A stretch of 64,000 bases of DNA, from NCBI GenBank assembly GCA_022495995.1, contig JAFEMH010000931.1, forward strand, positions 62,001-126,000, in the 5' to 3' direction. The position numbers and the translations under genes are program-made. The notes under the pieces are model-generated. The model saw nothing but the letters and a program-made list of their open reading frames with translations, had not been told where the DNA came from and ran no database searches. Positions 33,550 to 45,369 of the stretch are shown here, one piece after another; position 1 is the stretch's first letter; the number at the start of each line of letters is the position of its first letter. Origin of the DNA: Adenophora triphylla var. japonica. Its lineage: Eukaryota > Streptophyta > Magnoliopsida > Asterales > Campanulaceae.

Positions 33550-35897
33550 TGTCACGACCCTATACCTAGGTACTGTTTGGTCACACGTGGAGCATGTGGG
33601 AATGGGGGGTGCACTTCATTTTCTATGATGCATTATATGGTAGTTTGGTTCATTACGTGATGATTGATTTGCTAATTCCATGGATTATGTGTTTATGAGA
33701 GTTTATAAATTCATTTTGTTATTCAATGCTCACTTGAATTACTTGGGGAATTAATGTGGGAAAGATGTCCTAATTTGAAATTTGGAGGGGAAGGAATTAT
33801 AAAGGTAGTAGGGGCTTTAGGGTAATTAGAAGTCTAGGGGTTTAGTTGTAGTTAGTAATACTTGGAGGGCCTTAGTGAAAAATGTTGATATTTATCTTAT
33901 TATTAAGAAAGCTTCTTTCATTATCCATTTTCTTCCTCAATCTCCATCATCTTCTTCATCAGCCTAAGAAGTTCCAAAACCCTAGCTATCTTCTTAAAAT
34001 CCTAGAAAATCATCCGGTAATCAGATTCTTAGTTTGAGCACGGATTATTGATCACGGCGGAGAGTAGAACTCATCTAGCCGGATAAATCGCCTTGTTATT
34101 TTTCCATATTTTCAAGTAAGTTATTATGATTCTCTTCTATGCTTGTTCATATGAAGTAAATGATGGTGGAATGTGTTATACATGGTAATTGAACCTATTT
34201 GATCATGTTTCTTGGCTTGGAAATTGACTAGAAAAGAGTTGGGTAAAGAACATGGTAGAAGGGCAATGGAATAGTTGGCTAGCTTTGGGAATTGATGTAG
34301 TATAGGTGTTCCATAGCATGGATTGAGGGTGGTTATGGGTTAAAATTTGTACATAAACTGGTTTTGGTTGGTTTGGCACAGGTTGGTGAAGCCAAAACTT
34401 GGTTTTGGGTCTTGGTGAAAGGTAAATTGGCACGAGTCGTGCCTAATTGTTCTAAGTCGTGCCTTACAAAGGGACCACTGATTCTGGGGGTGGTGCAAGG
34501 AAGGGACGAGTCGTGCCCTCCCTTGCAGCCTATGAACCATTTTTCAAGCGTTTAAAATCTAGTCTAACCATTATATAATCGAACACGTTTCAACTATGAT
34601 GCTAATACCACTTTAGTACTATACAATGGAACATCAAATGGTCCAAACAGATATTGGGAAGGGTTTTAATTATTGCTTGGAAAAGGGTTGGAAGCCATTG
34701 TTGACCGATAACCAAAGTTTATAGAAACTTGGTATTTGATTATGGAACTTGTATGTAAGTTGTGTAATGTGATATTATGAACGCGTAGAACTACTTGTAC
34801 GTCATTGTACCTCTACGTGGTTACCTATGGATGGTTATATGTTACTATGGTGCGTGAAATACCTGTTGCACGACATCATTGGATTGATCATAAGAATACA
34901 TGCCATATGTGGATTATTGTGACTCAATAGTGTTTATATATATGTTACACTATTTGAGGATTAAACATGAGTAATTGTACCATGTTATATGTTGTTATCC
35001 CTATGTGTGGATTTAATTTCAAGTAACTGTTATATGCTTGAATGTGTGAGATCAGCTGATTATCGGGGGTATAATGGAATATGATCACTTATGAGAGATT
35101 ATTCCATAAGGTGCTCAAATTACATTATACATGTGACCGCTTTCCCACTATGGCCACAGATGGGGAGTTCAGTTACTATGGATATGCCTAAGCAGTTCAT
35201 AGGACACTGATATCTTACATGGTTTTCTGAAAAATGGGTCTTGTAAGGCGTGAATAGGCCTAAGCCGTTCACAAATAAAGTGGGTTTCATTCCCAATGTA
35301 GTACGACTTATTGTTCAGACGAAAAAAGGTAAGGTAAGGTCAGGTAACGTAATGTGTTTACTGCTTTCCAAATGTGATGTGGAGCAACTTGATTACGTGT
35401 TGCATATTATTTGGCATCTTGTTGCATGCATAATAGCTTACTGAGGTTATTTCTCACCCCGTCTCCCTTAATTTTTTTAGATACCACTGAGACAGGAGGT
35501 CAGGACCGGTGAGGCCGGGACAAAGTTGGATCGTCTTTTGGTTGTCAGGGTACGTTTTGCTAGGAGGGGAGTACGTTTGGTTGTTATTCTTTTGGGGCAA
35601 GATTGTATATAAACTTTTATAAACATTTTCAAAACTTGGCTTTGTAAATAATGGTTGTGGTTGCTAGCAAATATGATGGTATGAGTCTTTACTTAAATGT
35701 GTGATGAATCAAACCAGGTTGTTATATTAAACAGGTTCCCTTAACGCTTCCATTTAGGAAGGTCATGTCAAAAAATTTCTAAAGTTCACTTGATTTTCAC
35801 TTGGCTTAAACCAAAGGTTAAAAATTGATTAGGGAGTTTTGGGGACCCTCCAGCCGGGGCACGAGTTTATAGGTCTCGGGGTTGGGGAGGCCCCACA
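33550..35897 (+). repeat. 3' LTR of gypsy element G2
   Basis: 2,348 bp, TGTCACGACC...GGCCCCACA. Collinear with the 5' LTR apart from the nested insertion and two deletions in the palindrome region. Confidence 0.92.
34430..34516. repeat. Palindrome cluster GCACGAGTCGTGC in G2 3' LTR
   Basis: Full unit at 34430, half-unit at 34450 (spacing 20) and GGACGAGTCGTGC at 34504. Relative to the 5' LTR, the 22828/22847 pair and one of the 23005/23024 pair are deleted. Confidence 0.85.
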
Positions 35898-36420
35898 GCT
35901 TCTCTGCAACTAGGAACGTTCATTACAAACGCATCAATGAAAGACCATAAAATAATATTGTCTTTAATGTTTCTTCGTGGCACAAGTAGTGCAAGAAAAA
36001 CATGTTGTACCTCAAATCTGAAGGGTCGTTCGATATAAAAACGATTATTGATTGTCGTTCACATGAAAATGACGATTAAATAGTGTTCAATATAAAAATG
36101 ATGATTAATCATATTAACATTAATTTCATCTTCTAAATAATTAAGTATCATTCACTATAAAACCAAAAATTGAATGCCGTTCTATAAAAACGATAATCGA
36201 ATGTCACTCACCGTAAAAATATTATTAAGTGTCGTCCACATTAAAAACGACAAATAACAATATTAATAGTACTTCTACGCCTTCTAAATAATTAAGTGTC
36301 ATCACTTTAAAAATAATGATTAAATATCGTTTACTCTGAAAACAATAATTAAATATCGTTATTTTTAAAAACATGATTAATTAACATCTATAAATATATA
36401 ATAACAAGCTTTCGGTAAAT
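35898..36420. repeat. Degenerate short tandem repeats around AAAACGATNATTAA
   Basis: From ~36025 a 30-40-bp motif (TGTCGTTCAC ... TAAAAACGATNATTAA) recurs about ten times with heavy divergence. A longer unit ending CTTCTAAATAATTAAGT(A/G)TCA is seen twice (~36135, ~36285). Such subterminal arrays are common in CACTA-type transposons, but no CACTA terminus is visible. Confidence 0.5.
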
Positions 36421-36789
36421 TTTGAGGGTTTGAGGGGCATTTTGGTCTTTTCACGCCATGGCAATCTTGCAAAAAACAAGGCCAAAATGCCATGTGTCAT
36501 TCAGCGATTGGTTGGTTTTATTTTATTTTATTTCTTTTAAATGCTTTGGACAAGTGTCGGCCTTAGGGGGAGTGGCATTTTTGACATTTCACAGGCGAGT
36601 GAATTGCACTCGCCGACAAGGGCGCGTGAACACTGCCTTTTCCGATTTTTTTTGTGCTGCCACGTGTCAACACACGATTGGCTGTACGATTTTCGAAAAT
36701 AATTAAATTATCCCATTTCTTTGACCTCAATTATTATATATTAAATTAATTTTTTTTTTCTTTTTTCACCAAAATTCATGATTTTTTTT
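36421..36789. repeat. Non-coding region with GC-rich stem-loop
   Basis: GGCGAGTGAATTGCACTCGCC at ~36592-36612 is a perfect 8-bp stem with a 5-nt loop, set in ATGCCA(T/C)GTGTCA ... GATTGG(T/C)TG context like that around 190-210 and 3615-3635. No gene seen. Confidence 0.5.
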
Positions 36790-37650
36790 TCTCTTTAAAT
36801 AGAGACTTCTTTCATTTGATTTGGACAAAGAAAAAAAATTCTCTTTTTTAAATATAAATTTTTTAATTATCCTTAACTAATTTTTCAATTTCTTTTTAGT
36901 GAAAATTAATTAAGTGTAAAGTAATTTTTTTAATTATAAATAATAATAAAAAAATCTCTTCTTTAAATAGAGACTATTTTTATTTGATTTGGACACATAA
37001 AAAAACCATTTTTTTAAATATAATTTTCTTATAAATGATAATGATAATATGGGGTATAGGATAATGAGTTGGAAGGGGTAATATGGTTATTGAGTTTATT
37101 CGATACATCAAACATTTTATTTAATTTATTTAAAAAAATTTGAATCATAGTAAATAAAGTATTAAGAAAATACGAATATCGGAAAAGATGGTCATCATTT
37201 AAAAAAAAATTATATTATAATAAATTTTTTTTTAAAAAAAAAATTTCACCAAAATTCATAAAAAAAAATTCTCTTTAAATAGAGACTATTTTTATTTGAT
37301 TTTGACACATAAAAAAAAACCATTTTTTAAATATAACTTTCTTAATTATCCTTTGTTATTATTCCTTTTTAATTTTTCAATATATTTTTAGTCAAAATTA
37401 ATGAAGTGTCAATTTTTTTTTATTATAAATGATAATGATAATAATAATAATTTTACTAATTATAAAAAATAAAGAATATAAAAGAAAATAAAATTGATGG
37501 GGTATAGGATAATGAGTTGGAAGGGGTAATATGGTTATTGAGTTTATTCGATACATCAAACATTTTATTTAATTTATTTAAAAAAAATGAATCATAGTAA
37601 ATAAAGTATTAAGAAAGCCGAATATCGGGAAAGATGGTCATCATTTTTAA
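36790..37650. repeat. 448-bp tandem duplication, AT-rich
   Basis: GGTATAGGATAATGAGTTGG occurs at 37053 and 37501, followed by ~130 bp of near-identity. Upstream TTTAAATAGAGACTATTTTT also recurs at ~36965 and ~37276. No ORF. Confidence 0.8.
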
Positions 37651-37660
37651 AAAATAGATT

Positions 37661-37820
<160 letters not shown>

Positions 37821-37963
37821 GATTTATTTTTTTTTTATTTTTTATTGGTTAAAATTATGGGAGCCGTAAATTACACGGGCCTAAAGAGCCACGTGAATGC
37901 ATTTTTTTTTATTTTGATAATTTTAGTTTTGTATTTTTCATGGTATTTGTAGTTAAAACTATA

Positions 37964-39379
37964 GATTGACTCCCGTGCGATGCACGGGGCGTCACTATAT
38001 ATTAAGAAGACAAAAATTGTATAAAAAAAAAAAACAATTCGTTTATACATTATGAAATACTTTCTTAAAGACTAAAATGTCAGTACATAAAAATGAGAAA
38101 AAATAAAATAGGAATAAAAAAAATTCATAAGAAATATGTATATCTCTATATACAATTCTGTAGTATTTTATAATTTAAAAAAGTAAATGCCACACACGAA
38201 CATGTTTATCACATGCGAAGTTAGTTATTGAAAATAGTTGAAAAAGGTGAATTTTTTAAATAAATGAAAAATATTTGTTCATACCAAAAGGATAGTACAG
38301 TTATCTATTAAAAATTAATATCATTATTTTTCATTGTTGCGATGGATAAAATATATTAGAAAGTTATACATTAATTTGGGAACTGAATAATTTTTTTTAA
38401 AATTGAATATTAATTTGGGAACGGAGGAATATATTGAAAAGTACATATATTTACAGTAAAAAAAATAGAAAAATGATATTTCATTTGGGAGGTAGGTAGT
38501 ACTACTTTTGAAGTGTTGCAATATAAAACAATTTTTTTAAAAACAAGAAGGCTATTAAATTTTTTTTAAAAGCGTTTCACAATATAAAATTAATATATTT
38601 CTTTAAAATTATAAATTTAAAAATTAATACTCGCCCTGTCCCGATTTAAGGTTTTTATTTTCTTATTTAATATGTCTCAGTTTAAAGTTTTTAGTCTACT
38701 TTATTCCTAAAAATTCTAAGAAGGATCTTTCATAAATATTTTAAATTGTACGATAATATATTTTTCATTTTTCTATATTTGTATTACTGTTTTAATCTTA
38801 AGCTGTGAATATTTATAAAATTGAAGGTAGACATTTACCCAATGTTGATCTTCTATTTTAATAGTAATGCCCCGTGTATCGCACGGGAGTAAGTGAGATG
38901 GGGTAATATGATTATTGTTTTTATTTTGGTTGGATATATCAAACAATGTATTTAAATTTTTTTAAAAAAAAATCTTTGAAACATAGTAAATAAAGTATTA
39001 ATAAATTTGAAAAAGAATAATATTAATTTTTAATAGATAACTGTACTATCCTTTTGGTATGAACAAATATTTTGCATTTATTTAAAAAAATCACTTTTTT
39101 TACTAATTTCAATAACTAACTACGTATGTGATAAACATGTTCGTGTGTGGCATTTACTTTTTTAAATTATAAAATACTACAGAATTGTATATAGAGATAT
39201 GCATATTCCTGATGAATTTTTTTTATTCCTATTCTATTGTTTTCTCATTTTTATGTACTGACATTTTAGTCTTTAAAAAAGTATTTCATAATGTATAAAC
39301 GAATTTTATTTTTTTTTGTACAATTTTTGTCTTCTTAATATATAGTGACGCCCCGTGCATCGCATGGGAGTCAATCTAG
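37964..39379. mobile_element. Inverted pair of Helitron-like 3' ends
   Basis: About 370 bp at 37968-38335 is repeated in inverse orientation at ~39005-39375. The outer ends carry a GC-rich hairpin (CCCGTGCGATGCACGGG; CCCCGTGCATCGCATGGG). On the right the hairpin is followed by AGTCAAT and CTAG at 39376-39379, then T, as in a Helitron 3' terminus. On the left the equivalent reads CTAT, so that end is altered. A third hairpin (CCCCGTGTATCGCACGGG) is at ~38874-38891 without CTRR. No Rep/helicase coding is present. Confidence 0.65.
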
Positions 39380-39623
39380 TTCACTCTAAAAACACTCTAA
39401 AAATGGAAACTTTTATATGTAGTTGCACAAATTGTATCTCTAAATATCCTAACAAATTAAATGCAGGAAATGAAAAGGAAATTGGTCTTGTTTCCCAATG
39501 ATTGAGCCTAATTAACATTCCAGGGAAACTTTTCTTTTTCTTTTTACTTTTTACTATTAAAGTTTATTCCATACACAACCTACTACTAGCCCAACTTTCC
39601 CAACCACCAAAATTAAACCATCA
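39380..39623. other. No supported feature
   Basis: AT-rich spacer; nothing recognised. Confidence 0.4.
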
Positions 39624-40095
39624 TTAAGTGGAACCTTGTAAACACTTATTTTAATCAGAATTATTTTCTACGTCTCAAAATAAATAAATAATTGTTTATC
39701 TCTGTCACAGAATAATTATTTAGAAAAAAAATCAAATTTATTTTTTATCAAGAATAAATTAAAAAAAAAATTTGAGACGGAAAGAATATTTATTTTTGAT
39801 TATGATTATTAAAATGACATTCACTATATTTTTTAAACTTAGGGAGTATATGATTAATTAAGTGGAACCTTGTAAACATTTATTTTAATCAGAATTATTT
39901 TCTAAGTCTCAAAATAATTATTTATCTCTGTCGCAAAATACATATTCAGAAAAAAAAATCAATTTCATTTTTTATCAAGAATAAATTTAAATTTTTTTGA
40001 ACATATTTTTTTGAGACGAAAATAATATTTATTTTTGATTATGATTATTAAAATGACATTCACTATATTTTTAAACTCAGGGAGTATATGATTAA
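39624..40095. repeat. Tandem duplication, 234-bp period
   Basis: TAAGTGGAACCTTGTAAACA occurs at ~39625 and ~39859. Each unit ends with TAAACT(T/C)AGGGAGTATATGAT and contains a GTCTCAAAATAA / TTTGAGACG inverted pair. Confidence 0.8.
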
Positions 40096-40165
40096 TTGAT
40101 AGTTCAAAGACATAAGCATCAAAGGTGGAGCCTTTGAATGGACTCCTGTCTCCTCCTAGATTCTC

Positions 40166-40167
<2 letters not shown>

Positions 40168-40217
<50 letters not shown>
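40168..40217. repeat. (CT)n(CA)n microsatellite
   Basis: About 16 CT repeats followed by 9 CA repeats. Confidence 0.95.
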
Positions 40218-40577
40218 TGCAAAGATTCTACCAACCATGAACTAAATTGTCTTCCTTAAACCACTTTTTTTTTTTTTTTGCACATTTTCCTCTATAAAAC
40301 TTTAACATGTCACTTCAAATTCTATTGTGGAATATTGGGTTGGGTTAGTTAACGATTGGCTTAGACTCATGACACTTTTGAGCTTGTTATCATTCATTGG
40401 ATCGCAAAAAAGAGATGCCCACTTTCTCTTTATTGGCATATTTAATTATTTTTTTATGTTAGGCTAACCATATTATATTTAATTAGACCTTGATTATGAC
40501 TAATAATTTTACTTGTTAATGACTCTTTTTGTTTCTACTTATGATAACTACAAGTGTTTTAGTAAGATTGGTTAGAG

Positions 40578-40580
<3 letters not shown>

Positions 40581-40664
<84 letters not shown>
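40581..40664. repeat. (TC)42 microsatellite
   Basis: 84 bp of uninterrupted TC. It makes a Leu-Ser repeat frame that is not a gene. Confidence 0.97.
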
Positions 40665-40667
<3 letters not shown>

Positions 40668-40849
40668 ACACTAGATTCATAATTTTAAAGGGGTTGAAGC
40701 TAGATCTTTTCCTTTCTTTTTTGGTGGTGGGGGGCTTAAAATCAATACATATAATGTGGACATTTTCCATAATAAGTCTAGACAAGACTTAAGTGTGCCA
40801 CATGCAGTTGTAATTAGATAAATATCTTCTTAATTAGAGGTATTTATCT

Positions 40850-40961
40850 TCTTTTTTTTTTTTACGATGTTCCAAATCAGGAGGCCAGTAGAGAATTCGA
40901 ACCCTTTAATTCACCGATGATGAGATTTGATTTTACCATAGGCCACCCCTTTGGGGACGGG
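40850..40961 (-). mobile_element. tRNA-derived SINE (probable)
   Basis: On the minus strand an A-box-like TGGCCTATGG (40936-40945) and a B box GGTTCGAATTC (40893-40903) are followed by a poly(A) tail, seen as T-run 40850-40863 on the plus strand. The A box is one base short of consensus. Length and order fit a plant SINE. Confidence 0.6.
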
Positions 40962-41427
40962 TATTTATCATAACAACGCCTTACAATTATGCCAATAACA
41001 AATAAAATTTTGCAACTTCTCATTAACCTTTAAAAGTGTATTTATTTTGTTAATTTTGTACTGCAGTATTTTTAATAAATAGTTGTATATTTTTTGGAAT
41101 TTCTTAAAAATATATCCTTAATTACTTGTTTATACCTTTATAAAGTTGCAATACAATTATTTCCATTTAAAAACAATGTGTATTCCTTTTTTGGGAATAA
41201 CAAAAATGGTTAGTGCAATGATTATTTTCAGAAGATAAAATCTTATATAGTATATTTGGCTCCGTTTGTTTTACGGAAAATGACTTCCAGGAAAACGTTT
41301 TTCGAAAAAAGAAAACGTTTTCCGAAAAATGTTTTCTCATGTATGATAAATCTTAAGAAAATGCTTTTCGAAAAACAATTTTCGAGAAGTTTGTGAAAAA
41401 ATAATTTTAATATGGGTGGGTGGGATA

Positions 41428-41770
41428 TAAACGACTAATCACCTGCAAGGAAGAAATAGTGAAGAAGAAAGTAAGACTCACGCAGAAGGAGAGAGAGAGT
41501 ATACGGCAAAGAAGAAAAGAAAGGAGAAGAAAAACCAACTTGGTGGTCTCTTGTATATTCACATGATTAAATAGAATAATTACAAAAGAGTTAACTTGGG
41601 AAAGAGGATAAATACTAACTATGCTAATATTCTATCACTATATCATTGCCTATTTACTAGAGATAATTGACAGCAAATAGAGAGAAGAATATACACAAAA
41701 GATGCAACTCGTCTAGTCAATTTTGGTACTATTTTCGGATGATTGCTGAGCTCCATGATTTACGCTTTCA
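41428..41770 (-). repeat. 3' LTR of copia element B
   Basis: Minus strand starts TGAAAGCGTAAATCATGG after the purine tract and ends GATTAGTCGTTTA. Confidence 0.88.
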
Positions 41771-43800
41771 CCCCCCTCAAGCGAAGCGGAGTGTTGTGTA
41801 GCTGAAGCTTGCTAGAAAGTGTGTGAAACCGAGGAGCGGCCAGGCTCTTGGTGAATAAGTCTGCAATCTGGTCTGTAGAAGAGATGTGATGAAGACGTAA
41901 GAAACCTCGTTGGTGTAATTCACGGACGAAATGGAGGTCTATCTCTATGTGACGAGTCCAGGCGTGAAACACGGGATTCTTTGACATGTGTAATGCGGAA
42001 ATGTTGTCACAGTAGAGAATGGGCGGAGCCAAAAAAATACCAAGTTCACAAAAAAGATATGAGAACCATCTTATTTCCGCGGCGGTAGAGGCGAGAGCTC
42101 TATATTCCGCCTCACTACTAGAACGAGAGACGGTGTGTTGCTTCTTAGCTATCCATGCCACAAGATTCGGACCAAGAAAAACACAAGCACCGGTTGTAGA
42201 TCGTCGATCGTCCGGACTTCCAGCCCAGTCCGCGTCACAAAATGCCACAATTGAGGTGTCTGCTGATTTTCGGAAGGTGAGGTCAAGAGAAACCGTTCCT
42301 TTGAGAAATCGAAAAATGCGTTTGACAGCTTGAAGATGTGAACTGCGCGGACTATGCATAAATTGGCAAACCTGGTTCACTGCGAACGATAGGTCCGGGC
42401 GGGAGAGTGTGACGTATTGGAGGGCACCGACCATGCTTCGGTAGATAGATGGATCAGGAAGAGGGTCCCCCTCTTGGGCCGTGAGATGCAGGCCAGGGGA
42501 CAAAGGGGCGGTCGGTTTACATAGCTGCAGATTGAACTTATGCAACAAATCCGACACATACCTGGACTGATTTAGCTGAAGTAGAGAGGAGCAGCGGGTG
42601 GTTTCAATGCCCAAGAAAAAACCGAGAGGTCCCAACCTTATACAGTCAAATGTCAAGCAAATGTTATCTAACACTTCGTTAACCGCCGAGAGACTTGATC
42701 CAGTGACGATTATATCGTCGACATAAACCAATATGAGCACCGTGGCTCCCAAGTGATGACAGATAAACAAGGAGGAATCCGAACGACTATTAAAAAATCC
42801 CAAAGTGAGGAGATAGTCATGAAGTCGTTGAAACCACGCGCGGGGGGATTGTTTTAGACCATAGAGAGCCCGATGTAATCGACAAACATGATTCGGATGT
42901 GCAGGATCAACGAACCCCGGTGGTTGAGCCATATAAAATTCCTCGGATAGAATGCCATTAAGGAAAGCATTTCGAACGTCAAGTTGCTCAAGGGGCCAAT
43001 CGCGAGAATGTGCCAAGGAGAGAATGGTTCGGATGGTTGTCGGTTTAACGACTGGACTTAAGGTTTCCTCATAATCAATGCCCTCTTGCTGAATGTAACC
43101 TTGAGCGACTAAGCGAGCTTTGTAATGCTCAACAAAACCATCGGCTTTTCTTTTGATTTTGTAAATCCATTTGCTTCCGACTATGTTGTGAGAGGAAGGA
43201 GGTGGAACTAAAGACCATGTACCATTTTTATGAAGGGCTGTGAGTTCTTCATTCATGGCTTCTTGCCATTGAGGTAAGGGTGTAGCTTGTCGGAAAGTGC
43301 GCGGTTCAAAAAACTGAGAGTCAGTTGAAGTAGCACTTAAGGCAAACTGATGTTTAGGGCGGAATATGCCTGCCTTGGCCCTTGTTGTCATGTGATGTGT
43401 GCCACAATTTTGAGCATGGAGTGGATATTGTGTAGAAGGATTAGAGGGAGGGTACTGTTCACCAGAATCATGTAGGCTGAAATCAGATTGAGTAGCCGAA
43501 GGAGAGGTAGGCAGATCATGTGCAACAACTGCTGGACTAGACTGAGGGGTGGGTCCGATAGAAGCAGATTGAGATAGTCCAGGTGAGAGAGAAGTGTCAG
43601 CCGAGTCTGGTCCAGGAGGAGTGGATGGTTGACCCAAGTCAAGAGGTCCTAGTTGAGTTGCTGGAAAGTCTGAGTCGCTGCTGTGAATGGGCTGAGGTGG
43701 TGCAATGGGTATTGCCGCCGGATACAAGTGAACCGAAGAATGCACCCTTGTTGGATTAATGTCTATGGATCGTGTTTCTTTGGATCGAGCTAGGAGTAGC
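41771..43800 (-). pseudogene. Copia B: RT and RNase H
   Basis: A long open frame covering the Ser/Pro-rich linker after integrase, RVT_2 (GSKWIYKIKRKADGF, HYKARLVAQGYIQQEGIDY, LDVRNAFLNGILSEEF, LVYVDDIIVTG) and RNase H (FCDADWAGSPDDRRSTTG, RSSSEAEYRALA, LYCDNISALHMS, HIEIDLHFVRE, DQIADLFTKSL). RT and RNase H look intact. The frame is joined to integrase only by a frameshift near 43790. The terminal codons overlap the purine tract. Confidence 0.92.
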
Positions 43801-45369
43801 TGCTGTAAAAGACTTGACAGAATAGAAGAAATGTGTTTCATCAAATAAAACATGTCTAGATATGTATATTCTGCTAGTTTGAGGATTATAGCAACGATAC
43901 CCTTTGCGCATAGTATCATAACCCAAAAACACACACGGGGTTGATTTGAGCATTAACCTGTGTTGGTTATATGGTACCAGATTGGGAAAACAGGTGCACC
44001 CAAAGGTTTTGAGAAACCGATAATCGGGTTTCAGTTTCCACAATTTTTCATAAGGGGAAACATACCTCAATTGTTTCATAGGCAACCTATTAATAAGAAA
44101 CAAAACAGTGGTAAATGATTCAAGCCAAAAAGACATGGGAACTTTAGATTGAGCAAGAAGACAGAGTCCCATCTCTACAATATGCCTATGTTTACGCCCG
44201 ACTACCCCGTTTTGTTGAGGTGTATAGGGACACGAGGTACGATGCCCAATACCATGTTTCACTAAGAATTGAGCCATTTGCCGATTTATAAATTCCCCTC
44301 CCCCATTTGTTTGAATTTGCTTAATTGTATGAATAGCAGAGATTTTACGAGACAACTGATTTTCAATAAGAACTTTAAAATCAGAAAATACTACAAAGAC
44401 ATCAGATTTGTGATATAATGGAAATAGCCACACAAAACGGGAGAAATCATCCACAATAGATAAATAAAAACGAAATCCGGAAACAGATGGAACGGAGGAA
44501 GGACCCCATACATCTAAATGTAATAAATCTAACGGTTTAGGAGAATTAAAAGACCGAGGTTGAAACTGGAGATTACAAGATTTGCCTTGAGGACAAATAT
44601 GACACATCTCTTTATTTTTAACGGGACCGCTAACCGATAACCGAGTTTGATAGACTAAACGTCCAAAAATATGAGAAGAAGGGTGGCCTAGTCGGGAATG
44701 CCACGTAGTAGCTGAAGCACGTTCCCCAATCGACACCAAAGAATTTACGTGCGAACTGGGGATGAAGGACAACGTGTAGAGATCTCCCGCATTACTGCCA
44801 GAAAGAATGGTCCTCTTGGTACGATTGTCCTTCACACAAAATCCAAAAGCAGTTAGTTCGAAATAACAATTATTATCGAGGAAAAATTTACGAATAGAGA
44901 GAAGGGAACGACTAATCTTAGGCACATGTAACACAGTATTCATGATAAATGACCGATTATTTGCTAAAAATTTTGTGGAGCCAACATTAGCAATAGGAAG
45001 AGAAGAACTGTTAGCCACAATAATAGAGTCATTACCTGAGTAGGGAGAATACTGTTGCAAAATGTCCGGAGAGGACGTCATGTGATTAGTCGCTCCGGAA
45101 TCGAGCACAAACGAAACGGGGGCCATGGGTGTATGACTGTCAAAGGAGGAGCTACCATTCGGATTCGGATAAAACTGGGCATTATAGGCGTAGTTTCCCC
45201 GTTGATAACATGTTGATGCCTCGTGACCATATTTCTTACACAACTGACACAGCACATTATTTGGGTCTTGGCTCATGAAAGGGTTTGGAGGAGTGTAAGG
45301 GATTGTGGTGGTGGGGACAGAGGGCCGAATGGGTTGGGCCATATGATTCGGCTGAAAGTGAGGAGGCAA
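43756..45369 (-). pseudogene. Copia B: zinc knuckle, protease and integrase
   Basis: An open frame of 537 codons: CCHC CQLCKKYGHEASTC, protease FVLDSGATNHMT, integrase zinc domain (WHSRLGH ... CHICPQGK) and core start LLHLDVWGPSS. Two catalytic positions are altered: the second Asp is Asn (QTNGGGEF, where relatives have QTDGGGEF) and the catalytic Glu is Gly (NGVVGRKHRH for NGVVERKHRH). So although the frame is open, integrase should be inactive. Confidence 0.92.

Larger units (their letters stand above)
21928..35897 (+). mobile_element. Ty3/gypsy chromovirus-type LTR retrotransposon (element G2) with two nested solo LTRs
   Basis: Starts TGTCACGACCC, ends GGCCCCACA; flanks GTTTC (21923-21927) and GCTTC (35898-35902) are a 5-bp target duplication with one mismatch. 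5' LTR 21928-26186, 3' LTR 33550-35897. Gene order gag-PR-RT-RH-INT-chromodomain is the Ty3 order. Two insertions interrupt it: 23671-25437 in the 5' LTR and 29882-32657 in integrase. Removing them leaves about 9.4 kb. Coding is destroyed by about eight stops and at least three frameshifts. Confidence 0.93.

Noticed and set aside
35898..36420. CACTA transposon end
   Set aside because: Only repeat arrays suggestive of subterminal repeats; no CACTA terminus or 3-bp target duplication found.
40529..40792. Leu-Ser repeat ORF
   Set aside because: Translation of the (TC)42 microsatellite.
40893..40945. tRNA gene from B-box and A-box motifs
   Set aside because: No cloverleaf or anticodon arm; poly(A)-side tail fits a SINE. 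The same reasoning applies at 50171-50257.
42019..42333. 104-codon plus-strand ORF
   Set aside because: Antisense shadow of the copia B RNase H region.
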